64,000 bases of DNA from UBA2589 sp965223235 (GTDB lineage: Bacteria > Gemmatimonadota > Gemmatimonadetes > Longimicrobiales > Gaopeijiaceae), in assembly GCA_965223235.1 (NCBI GenBank), contig CBDCVV010000007.1, positions 310,001 through 374,000 on the forward strand, in the 5' to 3' direction. The notes under the pieces are model-generated. The model ran no database searches. It saw nothing but the letters and a program-made list of their open reading frames with translations, and had not been told where the DNA came from. Shown here in pieces: positions 43,766-52,146 of this stretch. Numbering within the stretch: the first letter of the stretch is position 1; every line of letters begins with the position of its first letter. Position numbers and translations under genes: made by a program.

Positions 43766-44482
43766 ATGATCATGCCGACGATTCGAGCATCCGTTAGCCG
43801 TCAAGAAGCTCTTCAACTGGTGGATCTTCTCGGGCGAGGGGACCTCGACGTCCACGGAAGGGCTAGGGCCCGACTCGAGGACGAGGGGGTGGATGCCATC
43901 CTCGAAGACCCCAGGCTCCTGAACGCACTCCTTTCGGAGCCGGGCGTACGGATCCGCCCAGAGCTGGTGTTCTATGTCCTGGTCCGCCAGGCAATGCTGG
44001 AGCAAGGCGTCGACGACATCCTGGCTGCGGACTACGTGGCATCGATGCTCTTGAAGTTCGGGCAACACCGGCGGGCCTACCGTGTGTCTGCAGACGGCGA
44101 AGAGGAGTACGGGTATCTCGTCGATATGGTGCTGCGACTCGAGACCGTCCGCGGCGGTGAGGCCTTTCTGCTACGAACCCACATGGGGAACTACTCTCTT
44201 TGGTTGACCGGGATCTTCCCGGACTTCCTCGATGAAAGAGAGCGGCGTCGGGGCGCTCCCTCGATCCGCTACTACGAGAGGATGGGAGAAGCCGGATACC
44301 GGAGTGCGGCGGAGTCGCCGGAGGCGTCATCGCTTGGGCTTGGACCGACCTTGAGCGCGATCGCTTCCGATTTCGGCGGCGTTCGGTCGGCCTTGAATCG
44401 GGTCTCGGATCGGTACCTCTGGCGGGATGGAGGGAATCCAGTCGGGCGGCTGCTGCGGGGCGTCACCCACACGGTCGGGTAG
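43766..44482 (+). CDS. Conserved-looking hypothetical protein
   Basis: 238 residues from an ATG at 43766 (GGAGGGTAAAG upstream). A helical N-terminus contains EALQLVDLLGRGDLD, then a region with VFYVLVRQAMLEQGVDD and YVASMLLKFG. Next is a segment EAFLLRTHMGNYSLWLTGIFPDFL that is hydrophobic but short for a membrane span, then SIRYYERMGEAGYRSA. No signal peptide. I do not recognise a family. It stands divergent from the prenyl synthase and upstream of the groESL promoter. Confidence 0.6.
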   Translation: MIMPTIRASVSRQEALQLVDLLGRGDLDVHGRARARLEDEGVDAILEDPRLLNALLSEPGVRIRPELVFYVLVRQAMLEQGVDDILAADYVASMLLKFGQHRRAYRVSADGEEEYGYLVDMVLRLETVRGGEAFLLRTHMGNYSLWLTGIFPDFLDERERRRGAPSIRYYERMGEAGYRSAAESPEASSLGLGPTLSAIASDFGGVRSALNRVSDRYLWRDGGNPVGRLLRGVTHTVG

Positions 44483-44497
44483 GGGTGCCGGGGGCGG

Positions 44498-44526
44498 TTG
44501 ACACCGCCTCGGGGTGCGTCAGATTT
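44498..44526 (+). promoter_or_regulatory. Candidate sigma-70-type promoter of groESL
   Basis: A perfect TTGACA (44498-44503) lies 30 bases before the CIRCE element. Seventeen bases later is AGATTT, a poor -10 match, so the -10 may be lineage-specific. The -35 box sits in an inverted repeat GGCGGT-TGAC-ACCGCC (44493-44508). Confidence 0.45.
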
Positions 44527-44532
44527 AGGCCC

Positions 44533-44559
44533 TTAGCACTCGATGGTATTGAGTGCTAA
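44533..44559 (+). promoter_or_regulatory. CIRCE element (HrcA operator) before groES
   Basis: TTAGCACTC - nine bases - GAGTGCTAA is an exact match to the CIRCE consensus. HrcA binds this inverted repeat and represses groESL and dnaK operons until heat shock. It lies 43 bases before the groES start. hrcA itself is not in the window. Confidence 0.97.
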
Positions 44560-44601
44560 TAGGAGCATTGCACGGACCCAACAACCCGAACAGGAGGCCC
44601 G

Positions 44602-44916
44602 ATGGCTAAGGGTAAAGCCGCAGTCGCTGCGGCGGTCAAGCCACTCTCGGATCGCGTCGTGGTCAAACCGTTGGAGGAAGCCGAGCAGATGCGCGGAGGC
44701 CTGTACATCCCGGATACGGCGAAAGAGAAGCCGTCTCAGGGTGAGGTCGTCGCCGTCGGGCCCGGAAAGATGTCGGATGACGGTACGCGTCTGGAAATGG
44801 ACGTGAGCGTCGGCGACAAGGTCCTCTACGGTAAGTACAGCGGCACGGATGTCACGCTCGAAGGTGAGGAGTACCTCATCCTTCGCGAGTCCGACATTCT
44901 CGCGATCGTCCCGTAA
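44602..44916 (+). CDS. groES: Co-chaperonin GroES
   Basis: 104 residues; the ring cap that closes GroEL. It contains VKPLSDRVVVKPLEEAE, the mobile loop AEQMRGGLYIPDTAKEKPSQGEVVAVGPG, and GDKVLYGKYSGTDVTLEGEEYLILRESDILA. Slightly longer than usual at the N-terminus (AKGKAAVAAA). AGGAGG precedes the ATG. It is followed by groEL after 33 bases and controlled by the CIRCE element upstream. Confidence 0.98.
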   Translation: MAKGKAAVAAAVKPLSDRVVVKPLEEAEQMRGGLYIPDTAKEKPSQGEVVAVGPGKMSDDGTRLEMDVSVGDKVLYGKYSGTDVTLEGEEYLILRESDILAIVP

Positions 44917-44949
44917 GCGCACACGCATTCGACTAGGAGAAAACGAATC

Positions 44950-46587
44950 ATGGCAGCCAAAGAGCTCGGATTCGACGTCGAGGCGCGAGCGCGCCTCAAG
45001 GCTGGTGTCGACAAGCTCGCTTCCGCCGTGAAGGTCACGCTCGGTCCGAAGGGCCGGAACGTGGTACTCGATCGGAAGTTCGGCTCCCCGACCGTCACGA
45101 AGGACGGCGTATCGGTAGCCAAGGAAGTTGAGCTCGAGGATCCCGTGGAGAACATGGGAGCCCAGATGGTAAAGGAAGTCGCGACGAAGACGTCCGACGT
45201 GGCCGGTGACGGTACCACGACGGCGACCGTGCTAGCTCAGGCGATCTTCGGCGAAGGCCTCAAGAACGTGACCGCCGGTACGAACCCGATGGGGATCCGG
45301 CGCGGCATCGATAAGGGTGTCGACATGGTCGTGGAGGAGCTCCAGAACATCTCCACCGAAACGAAAGACAAGAAGCACATCGCACAGGTGGGTGCAATTT
45401 CGGCCAACAACAACGCCGAGATCGGTGAGCTCATCTCCGACGCGATGGAGAAGGTGGGGAAGGACGGCGTCATCACCGTCGAAGAGGCTCGTGGCCTCGA
45501 GACGACGCTCGACACCGTCGATGGCATGCAGTTCGACCGTGGCTATCTCTCCCCGTACTTCGTGACGGATCCGGAGCGGATGGAAGCGGTGCTCGAGGAT
45601 CCCATGATCCTCATCCACGACAAGAAGATCGGCTCGATGAAGGATCTCCTGCCGATCCTCGAGAAGGTGGCCCAGACGGGTCGCCCGCTACTCATCGTGG
45701 CCGAAGACGTCGAGGGCGAGGCACTCGCCACGCTCGTCGTCAACAAGCTGCGGGGTACGCTCAAAGTCGCGGCCGTGAAGGCTCCTGGATTCGGTGATCG
45801 TCGTAAGGCGATGCTTCAGGACATCGCGATTCTCACCGGCGGACAGGTCGTCTCGGAAGAGGTCGGCTTCAAGCTCGAGAACGCAGTCGCGTCCGACCTC
45901 GGTCAGGCGAAGCGTGTGGTCATCGACAAGGACAACACGACGGTGATCGACGGCGCCGGTGACGGCGATAAGATCAAAGGCCGGATCGAAGAGATCCGTG
46001 TCGCGATCGACAAGAGCACGTCGGATTACGACAAAGAGAAGCTGCAGGAGCGGCTTGCCAAGCTCGCCGGCGGTGTCGCGGTCATCAACGTCGGTGCTGC
46101 GACAGAGACCGAGATGAAAGAGAAGAAGGCGCTCGTCGAGGATGCACTGCACGCCACGCGTGCGGCCGTCGAAGAGGGCATCGTACCGGGCGGCGGCGTC
46201 GCGCTTCTGCGCGCGCAGGCCAAGCTCAATGACCTCAAGCTGGACCGTGAGGACGAGCAGATCGGTGCGCAGATTCTCTACCGGGCACTCGAGCACCCCA
46301 TTCGCCAGATCGCGGCGAACGCCGGTGTCGAGGGCAGCATCGTCGTAGACAGGGTCCGCAACGGGAAGGGCGCCTTTGGTTACAACGCCCAGACCGATGA
46401 GTATGAGGATCTGGTCAAGGCCGGTGTCATCGATCCGACGAAGGTGGTGCGCTCTGCGCTCCAGAACGCTTCGTCGATCGCGGGTCTCCTCCTCACGACG
46501 GAAGCTGTCGTCGTCGAGAAGCCGGAGCCCGAAGGAGCCGGTGGTGGTGGCATGCCGGACATGGGTGGCATGGGCGGCATGATGTAG
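44950..46587 (+). CDS. groEL: Chaperonin GroEL
   Basis: 545 residues, the 60-kDa chaperonin. Motifs include KVTLGPKGRNVVLDRKFGSP, the ATP site DVAGDGTTTATVLAQAI, apical-domain RGYLSPYFVTDPERMEAVLEDP, AVKAPGFGDRRKAMLQDIAI, the intermediate hinge ATEVEMKEK-like ATETEMKEKK, and VEEGIVPGGGVALLRA. The C-terminal tail is Gly/Met-rich (MPDMGGMGGMM). Two Trp-free, normal-length domains; nothing missing. Ends before a strong hairpin. Confidence 0.98.
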   Translation: MAAKELGFDVEARARLKAGVDKLASAVKVTLGPKGRNVVLDRKFGSPTVTKDGVSVAKEVELEDPVENMGAQMVKEVATKTSDVAGDGTTTATVLAQAIFGEGLKNVTAGTNPMGIRRGIDKGVDMVVEELQNISTETKDKKHIAQVGAISANNNAEIGELISDAMEKVGKDGVITVEEARGLETTLDTVDGMQFDRGYLSPYFVTDPERMEAVLEDPMILIHDKKIGSMKDLLPILEKVAQTGRPLLIVAEDVEGEALATLVVNKLRGTLKVAAVKAPGFGDRRKAMLQDIAILTGGQVVSEEVGFKLENAVASDLGQAKRVVIDKDNTTVIDGAGDGDKIKGRIEEIRVAIDKSTSDYDKEKLQERLAKLAGGVAVINVGAATETEMKEKKALVEDALHATRAAVEEGIVPGGGVALLRAQAKLNDLKLDREDEQIGAQILYRALEHPIRQIAANAGVEGSIVVDRVRNGKGAFGYNAQTDEYEDLVKAGVIDPTKVVRSALQNASSIAGLLLTTEAVVVEKPEPEGAGGGGMPDMGGMGGMM

Positions 46588-46631
46588 CCGTCGCCATCCT
46601 TGGCGAAGTTGGCTCCTTACGAGTCAAGCAA

Positions 46632-46663
46632 GAGGCCCGGTCACCGAGAGGTGGCCGGGCCTC
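46632..46663 (+). terminator. Terminator hairpin after groEL
   Basis: GAGGCCCGGTCACC pairs with GGTGGCCGGGCCTC across a GAGA loop, 14 pairs with one G-T wobble, 44 bases after the groEL stop. Only a short T-containing tail follows (GCTTGGTT). It may also serve the convergent small gene on the other strand. Confidence 0.75.
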
Positions 46664-46691
46664 GCTTGGTTAGGGCTGGTACCCCCCTGAC

Positions 46692-46904
46692 CTAGCCTTG
46701 CTTCTGACCCATGCCGACACCGACGATCCCGGCCACGAGGAGGATGACGGAGATCGCGGGGTGTACTGCCCGCTCGGTGTCAACCGTAGCCGAGAGCGGG
46801 CCGGCCGACACGGTCTCGGATCCCGGGATCCCTACACCGAGAAGAAAAGCGACGCCGAGTGCCGCGAGCACGAGTCCGATGATGGTGACTGCGTTGAACT
46901 TCAT
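46692..46904 (-). CDS. Small two-helix membrane protein (DUF3185-like)
   Basis: 70 residues from the ATG at 46904, preceded by AGGAGG five bases upstream. Two hydrophobic helices (TIIGLVLAALGVAFLLGVG and AISVILLVAGIVGVGMG) flank a polar loop. The pattern resembles DUF3185 proteins, which have no known function. It is convergent with groEL. Confidence 0.6.
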   Translation of the reverse strand: MKFNAVTIIGLVLAALGVAFLLGVGIPGSETVSAGPLSATVDTERAVHPAISVILLVAGIVGVGMGQKQG

Positions 46905-47016
46905 TTCGCCCTCCTGTAGGGGAGCCATTCGGGGGGCCAGCTACGGGAAGCCGGCGTGCGCGAAGCTAGGACCAGCACAAGGAACCGGGAAAGCTGCCGC
47001 GGAGCGAGACTGGAGG

Positions 47017-47508
47017 CTACGGATGCCGTCGGACCATCACTACCGCTGAACAAACCAGCGCAGCGCCGCCCGATTTGACCGAGGTTCGCCTTCGTCCGGG
47101 TAGCGCGACCACCTCGCCCGTCGTTCCGTAGATGGCCCGCCAGTATCGACCCGGTTCACGGAAATCGATCCGGGCTTCTTCTGCGGCTGGTGCTTGCATT
47201 TGAATCTCAGCGATCTGCGCAAAGACCTCGCCTTGAAAGACGGTCAGGAAGAGCGCGTCGGCGGCGTGCTCAACCCGACGACCCCGCACGTAGATCCGGA
47301 CGGGAAGTCCGTTTCGGACGGCTTCGATGAGCGCCGTCTTCGAGCCGGATGTCGTCGTTCCGGTGTCGTCGTGCTCGAGGACCAAGTGCCAGGAAGTACT
47401 CGCACCATCGGATTCGGCTCCGCCGCGACTGTGCACACCTCCTGATGCGCATGCATGAAGTCCAAAAACGGATAGGGCGAGCGCGACTGGCAATCTCGCT
47501 ACTTGCAC
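47017..47508 (-). CDS. Putative lipoprotein, unknown function
   Basis: 163 residues from a GTG at 47508. The N-terminus has a lipobox-like LHAC after a hydrophobic run (LPVALALSVFGLHAC), so it is probably membrane-anchored on the periplasmic side. The rest contains LVLEHDDTGTTTSGSKTALIEAVRNGLPVRIYVRG and ARIDFREPGRYWRAIYGTTGEVV, which look like short beta strands. I recognise no family. It follows the Ntn acylase gene by seven bases. Confidence 0.5.
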   Translation of the reverse strand: MQVARLPVALALSVFGLHACASGGVHSRGGAESDGASTSWHLVLEHDDTGTTTSGSKTALIEAVRNGLPVRIYVRGRRVEHAADALFLTVFQGEVFAQIAEIQMQAPAAEEARIDFREPGRYWRAIYGTTGEVVALPGRRRTSVKSGGAALVCSAVVMVRRHP

Positions 47509-47515
47509 GGCAGGC

Positions 47516-49759
47516 CTACCTGGCTCCCGGCCGATACACCTCTTCGGCGTGGGCTTCGATATCCTCAGGGTAGTAGTAGACGGGGCGGAGGTCTCCGTTT
47601 GCGTACCGCTCGGCCTGATCGTTGAAATGAGGGGATGTCGGGTCGCCGCTCTCGCCGCCGGCCGTTACGGCCAGTGCCCGGACACGATCCCCGAATTCGA
47701 CGACGGCCACGAAGCTATTTCCGCTCGTACCGTAACGGCGGACGGTCCCCGGATAGGGGCGCGCCCCGAAAGAGGCCAGCGAGCCCCAGCGTCCTGAGTG
47801 GAAGCCCACGGGCAGACTTGGCGCATCGTCCGAGAAGGGCTGCACGATGTCGCCGGTAATCCGTTGGAAGCGGTTGATCTCACCCCACGGCGTGCGCCAG
47901 TCGCCGAATTCGGCTTGGAGCCGTTCGGTGGCGGCCGTTAGCGACGCGAGGTGGTCGGAAGCGCTGGCACGTTGGGCGATGAAGTCGTTCGTGGAGACGC
48001 CGGACGCGCGCGCCGTGGCCGCCACCCGCTGTTGCATGTCTTCGGCCCAATATGTGGCAAGGGAGGTAGCGACGGACTCCACCCCCCATCGGTAGTCCCA
48101 ATCCCGCAGCACGTCGATCTGCTCAGAAAGGGCTGGGTCGGGGCTCGCATCATAGGCCCGAAGGAGAGCAGGGATGAGCGGCTCGAAGCCAGGCATCTGC
48201 GAGGAGTAGGCCGCTTCGATAAGGCTCTCGAGCGTGAAGTCTGTCTTGTCACTCAGGACCCGAATGGCATGGATCCCACGCGCGTTCTCACCACTCCGTT
48301 GGAAGTAGCGCTCGTAGTCGTCAGGATCCGGGCTATCGGGTCCGGCCGAAGAGTAGGGCCAGTTGTTCGTATTCTGGATCCACCCGCTCTCGGGGTTGAA
48401 AACGTTGGGAGTCTCGTCGATCGAGTGCGGCTCGCCCCACTCCGTTGCGCTGGTGCTCCCATCGACCGGTTGAGTCCACACGAAGGAGTCGTCGCGCTCA
48501 GGTACGAAGTTGGAGTGCCAGTACGCGATGTTGCCCTCCGAGTCGGCGTACACGGTGTTGTTCGACGAGTTGGTGTGCATCGACATGTTCTCGCGGTAGT
48601 CATCGAGGTTCCGGGCTTTCGTGCGGCCGTACGACTGCATGAGTGCCGAGAGGGGCTCCTCCATGAGCGCCGTAGCGACCCATTGGCCGTCGACCGTCCG
48701 GACGACGGGCCCGTGATGTGTGCGGTACACCGTGAAGGTTCGTTCCCCGAGTGAGCCGTCGTCGTTCCGGTACGCAATCGAGACGTCTCGGGTCTCCATT
48801 GGGACGGCTTCGCCATCGAAGGCGTAGTACACGACATCGTCGGACACAGAGGGCGTGACGAGGAATTCGTCGATGTTGTCGACCCCACTGGATGTGTGCA
48901 TCCAGCCCGCGTCCTCGTTGAAGCCTTGGTAGATGAAGAACTGGCCCCACGTGACCGCTCCGTAGGCGTTCAACCCTTCGTCACTCGACATGTGGAGCTC
49001 GGATCGGAAGAAGAACGACGTGTGCGGGTTGATGAGGAGGAGCGCGTTGCCATTCGCTGTGTTCTTCGGCGCGACCGCGAACCCGTTCGAACCCTCGGGC
49101 TCGCTGAAGTCGACGAGAGGTTCCTCGACGACGACTTCGCTGGCGGCGAACGTGGCCGGTGCGAGAGGAACCGCACGCATCGCGGCTGCGGCCCGGCTCG
49201 CGGATTCCAAGGCGCCCGGTAGCGCGTCGTAGAACGCCTCGAGCTGACCGAGATTGACCCGTTCGATATCCCCTCCGATGCTCCCCTCGCTGAATGTCAG
49301 CGCCATCCATGGTTCGAATCGATCCAAGACTCGGGGAGTGACCTCAGGGTGGGTGTGGAGGTAGTAGTTCAAGCCATCGGCCCACGCGTCCATGAGATCG
49401 ACGAGCCAAGGCGGACTCTGTTCGTAGAGGGCCTGCATTTCGGCTGGGTCGATGAAGAGGCGCATCCGGAGATCACGCCAGATCTCCCCTTCGCCTTCAG
49501 CCTCGGCGAGGCGTCCCTGAGAGAGAAGAAAGTTCTGCTCGATCCGATTGAAGTCGTCTTCGGCCTGAGCGTAGATCATTCCGAAGACGGCGTGTGCGTC
49601 GGTAGGGCCGTGGACGTGGGCGATGCCCCAATCGTCGCGGGTGATCGTGACCGCTTCGGCCATCGTTTCCCAGTCCGCCACCTCTGGATTGGTGTTCGTG
49701 TCACCGCCGGAGCTGCAGCCGAGAACGAAGAGGGTCAGTGCGAGGGAGAATCTTCTCAT
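47516..49759 (-). CDS. Penicillin-acylase-family (Ntn) hydrolase, lipoprotein
   Basis: 747 residues from the ATG at 49759, where a lipoprotein signal starts (LALTLFVLGC). The open frame continues to 50056 but opposes another gene and lacks family features. Early motif ITRDDWGIAHVHGPTDAHAVFGMIYAQAEDDF and the autoprocessing Ser near residue 224 (EPEGSNGFAV) mark the alpha/beta-chain junction of Ntn acylases; HTSFFFRSELHM and NNTVYADSEGNIAYWHSNFVPERDD follow. Relatives hydrolyse beta-lactam side chains, cyclic imides or N-acyl-homoserine lactones. The substrate here is open. It is divergent from a DinB-like gene. Confidence 0.9.
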   Translation of the reverse strand: MRRFSLALTLFVLGCSSGGDTNTNPEVADWETMAEAVTITRDDWGIAHVHGPTDAHAVFGMIYAQAEDDFNRIEQNFLLSQGRLAEAEGEGEIWRDLRMRLFIDPAEMQALYEQSPPWLVDLMDAWADGLNYYLHTHPEVTPRVLDRFEPWMALTFSEGSIGGDIERVNLGQLEAFYDALPGALESASRAAAAMRAVPLAPATFAASEVVVEEPLVDFSEPEGSNGFAVAPKNTANGNALLLINPHTSFFFRSELHMSSDEGLNAYGAVTWGQFFIYQGFNEDAGWMHTSSGVDNIDEFLVTPSVSDDVVYYAFDGEAVPMETRDVSIAYRNDDGSLGERTFTVYRTHHGPVVRTVDGQWVATALMEEPLSALMQSYGRTKARNLDDYRENMSMHTNSSNNTVYADSEGNIAYWHSNFVPERDDSFVWTQPVDGSTSATEWGEPHSIDETPNVFNPESGWIQNTNNWPYSSAGPDSPDPDDYERYFQRSGENARGIHAIRVLSDKTDFTLESLIEAAYSSQMPGFEPLIPALLRAYDASPDPALSEQIDVLRDWDYRWGVESVATSLATYWAEDMQQRVAATARASGVSTNDFIAQRASASDHLASLTAATERLQAEFGDWRTPWGEINRFQRITGDIVQPFSDDAPSLPVGFHSGRWGSLASFGARPYPGTVRRYGTSGNSFVAVVEFGDRVRALAVTAGGESGDPTSPHFNDQAERYANGDLRPVYYYPEDIEAHAEEVYRPGAR

Positions 49760-49912
49760 GGGTGGCTCGTTCGTGTGTCCCAAGCGGGCGTGGGTAGACG
49801 TTGACGCAGGAGCGACATTGTACCGCGTGGGGAGGGGGTGGACCATCCGGGGATGCCGGAGGGGCTCTACTCGTTTCCGAAAGGCCAACCAGAAGAACTC
49901 GAGGGGTGTGTG

Positions 49913-50437
49913 ATGCGGCACGTGATCTCGGCGATCGAGGGCGAGTACCGGCGGTACAGGGCGCTGGGCGAAGGCACGATGGATCAACTCACCGGTGGTC
50001 AGCTCTGCACTAGAGTGTCCGACAATAGTCTTTCCGTAGCCACGATCGTCTGGCACATCACCGGCAATCTCGCCTCACGGTTTACCGACTTTTTGACCAC
50101 GGATGGCGAAAAGAGTTGGCGAGAGCGGGAAGACGAATTTGCGGTGCGTACGGTGACCAAGGAGGAGCTGAGCGAGCGGTGGAGTGCGGGCTGGAGTGTA
50201 CTCGAGTCCGCCCTCTCCGAACTGTCGGACGCGGACCTCGGCAGGACCGTGGTCATTCGAGGGGTCGAGTTCACGGTGGCCGAAGCGCTGGAACGGTCGC
50301 TCGGCCACACGGCCTACCACGTAGGGCAGATCACCTTTCTTGGGAAGATGCTAGCCGCCGACGGATGGACGTACCTATCGATCGCGCCGGGTGGGACCGC
50401 GGACTACAACGCCAACCCGACGCACGAGCGGATGTAG
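49913..50437 (+). CDS. DinB-superfamily protein (DUF1572-like)
   Basis: 174 residues from the ATG at 49913; the frame is open from 49838. A four-helix bundle pattern is visible with the three metal-type His of the DinB fold in order: ATIVWHITGNLASRF, and SLGHTAYHVGQITFLGK near the C-terminus. The segment FLTTDGEKSWREREDEF is typical of DUF1572. These proteins are often thiol-dependent transferases; in bacillithiol-using bacteria they can be bacillithiol S-transferases, and bshA is in this window, but that link is only inference. Confidence 0.75.
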   Translation: MRHVISAIEGEYRRYRALGEGTMDQLTGGQLCTRVSDNSLSVATIVWHITGNLASRFTDFLTTDGEKSWREREDEFAVRTVTKEELSERWSAGWSVLESALSELSDADLGRTVVIRGVEFTVAEALERSLGHTAYHVGQITFLGKMLAADGWTYLSIAPGGTADYNANPTHERM

Positions 50438-50459
50438 CCCCGCCCGCGCTGCCCGATGC

Positions 50460-51635
50460 TCAGCTCCCGGTGAGGCGATATATGGTGCCCCCGATATCGA
50501 GGACGTACAGCTCTCCTTGCCCGTCTTCGCCGAAGGAAGAGAGACGCGGCACTGTCCCCAGCTCGGGGGTGTGGTCCTGCACGTCGACGGCACGTCCGGA
50601 TTCGAGCCGGAACGATCGAATCCACCCTTCGCAGAAGTCTCCGAACACGTACCGGCCGTCCCAACCGGGCAACGAGGTCCCTCGATACACGACGCCACCC
50701 GTCACAGAGCACCCGTCGGAGTGCGGGTACTCGTACACGGGCAGCACGGTCCCGGAAGCGTCACACGGGTCGGAGGGGAAGCAGTCGGAACCCTCCAACG
50801 TCACCCAGCCGTAGTTCTCGCCTCCCGAGCTACTTGCCGGCTGGAAAGAGATCTCCTCGACCCTATTCTGGCCCACATCCCCGATCCACAGGTCGCCGGT
50901 CAAGCGATCGAAGGAGAAGCGCCAGGGGTTCCTCAGTCCATAGGCCCACGTCTCCGGCGCCGCGCTCGTGTCCCCCACAAAGGGATTGTCCGTAGGGACC
51001 TTGTAGGGCAGGGCATCGACCTCGATTCGGAGCATCGACCCGAGAAGCGTCGAGGGTCGTTGGCCGTGGTTCTGAGGATCTCCTCCCGAGCCTCCATCGC
51101 CCATCCCGACATAGAGCATCCCATCCGGCCCGAAGGCGATGTGACCCCCGTTGTGGTTCCCGAAAGGCTGTTCGACCTCGAGTACGACCTCGAGCGACGC
51201 CGGGTCCGCAACGTCGGGGTTCGAGATCGGTCCGAAGCGGAGTACTCGTGTGTCGCCACCCAGATCGGTGTGGTTTACGAAGACGAAGCCATTCGTCTCG
51301 AAAGACGGGTGGAAGGCGAGGCCCAGGAGGCCTTGCTCGCCCGAGTCCGAGGTAATCGAGTCAATGTCGAGAAACGGTGTCGTCTGTAGCTCACCGTCCA
51401 AGACGACTCGAATGCGCCCCGGCTTCTCCACGACGTAGAGGCGGCGGTCGTCGCCGGGGGCTGCCACCGCCAAGACCGGATCGGCAAGGCCGTCCGCGAC
51501 GACTTCGAGGCTCGTCGCGACCGGGTCGATCGGGACGGTCGCGTCGGAGCACGCTCCGAGGAGCAGAGTCGCGTGGAGGGCGGCAAGCGCGAGAAGGCGC
51601 CCACCGGTTTGGGGACGGGCTCGTTTAATCTGCAA
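50460..51635 (-). CDS. PQQ-type sugar dehydrogenase (glucose/sorbosone dehydrogenase family), lipoprotein
   Basis: About 391 residues from a TTG at 51635, which overlaps the preceding gene by 11 bases; the frame is open to 51731 but that part overlaps the Fer4/CDGSH gene. A lipobox LGAC follows LALAALHATLL. Six-bladed propeller motifs: GLADPVLAVAAPGDDRRLYVVEKPGRI, DSGEQGLLGLAFHPSF, NHNGGHIAFGPDGMLYVGMGDGG, YGLRNPWRFSFD and GDVGQNRVEEI. These are the signature segments of soluble PQQ glucose dehydrogenase-like enzymes, including a likely catalytic His. Oxidises a sugar or aldose outside the cell if PQQ is present. Confidence 0.85.
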   Translation of the reverse strand: MQIKRARPQTGGRLLALAALHATLLLGACSDATVPIDPVATSLEVVADGLADPVLAVAAPGDDRRLYVVEKPGRIRVVLDGELQTTPFLDIDSITSDSGEQGLLGLAFHPSFETNGFVFVNHTDLGGDTRVLRFGPISNPDVADPASLEVVLEVEQPFGNHNGGHIAFGPDGMLYVGMGDGGSGGDPQNHGQRPSTLLGSMLRIEVDALPYKVPTDNPFVGDTSAAPETWAYGLRNPWRFSFDRLTGDLWIGDVGQNRVEEISFQPASSSGGENYGWVTLEGSDCFPSDPCDASGTVLPVYEYPHSDGCSVTGGVVYRGTSLPGWDGRYVFGDFCEGWIRSFRLESGRAVDVQDHTPELGTVPRLSSFGEDGQGELYVLDIGGTIYRLTGS

Positions 51636-52041
51636 AGCCGATCGTCGAATGGGTGTTGTCGCAGAACGGCTTCTTCGTGGAGGCTCCACAACGGCAGAGT
51701 GCGACCCTCGGGCCAACTTCGATCTCTTCACCGCTCGGCCCGGTGAGCGTCACCGTACCGCGGACGAGGAGGGGACCGCTCGGGGCCACGCGAACGGACA
51801 CTTCGGGGTCGGCGATCTCCTGTGCGCCGCCGTCGAGGCGCTCGTAGGTGAGGGCGCCTGACGGGCACGCTTCGACGACCCGCACAACATCTTCGACGGC
51901 CGCCTGGTCCGGTTGGATCCATGGGCGCTTGTTGATGTCGAAGACGGCGCCGAGCTGGGTGCCACACACGGCCGCATGGATACACCGACGCGGGTCAAAT
52001 GAGACGGCGATGTCTTGGGCTTCGTATCGCTTCGGGGCCAT
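51625..52041 (-). CDS. Fer4-like plus CDGSH-type iron-sulfur protein
   Basis: 138 residues. The N-terminal half has DPRRCIHAAVCGTQLGAVFD and VVEACPSGALTYER, a mono-cluster ferredoxin-like domain (YjdI type). The C-terminal half has the CDGSH motif LCRCGASTKKPFCDNTH, in which the canonical Gly after Asp is Asn. CDGSH proteins hold a labile [2Fe-2S] cluster with three Cys and one His. The combination is a known two-domain arrangement. It is the upstream partner of the PQQ dehydrogenase and is divergent from a Ser/Thr kinase gene. Confidence 0.85.
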   Translation of the reverse strand: MAPKRYEAQDIAVSFDPRRCIHAAVCGTQLGAVFDINKRPWIQPDQAAVEDVVRVVEACPSGALTYERLDGGAQEIADPEVSVRVAPSGPLLVRGTVTLTGPSGEEIEVGPRVALCRCGASTKKPFCDNTHSTIGFAD

Positions 52042-52146
52042 AGGTCACTCCTCTCGGCTCAGGGACCCACCTCAATAGGTGATCGGTCAACCTATGTCTT
52101 GCCCTTTCCGAACACGAGGTCGATTGTCCGCAATCGCTCGACGACG

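Noticed and set aside
49760..50056. 99-residue N-terminal extension of the Ntn acylase
   Set aside because: A lipoprotein signal starts at the ATG at 49759, and the extension lies opposite the DinB-like gene and has no family features.
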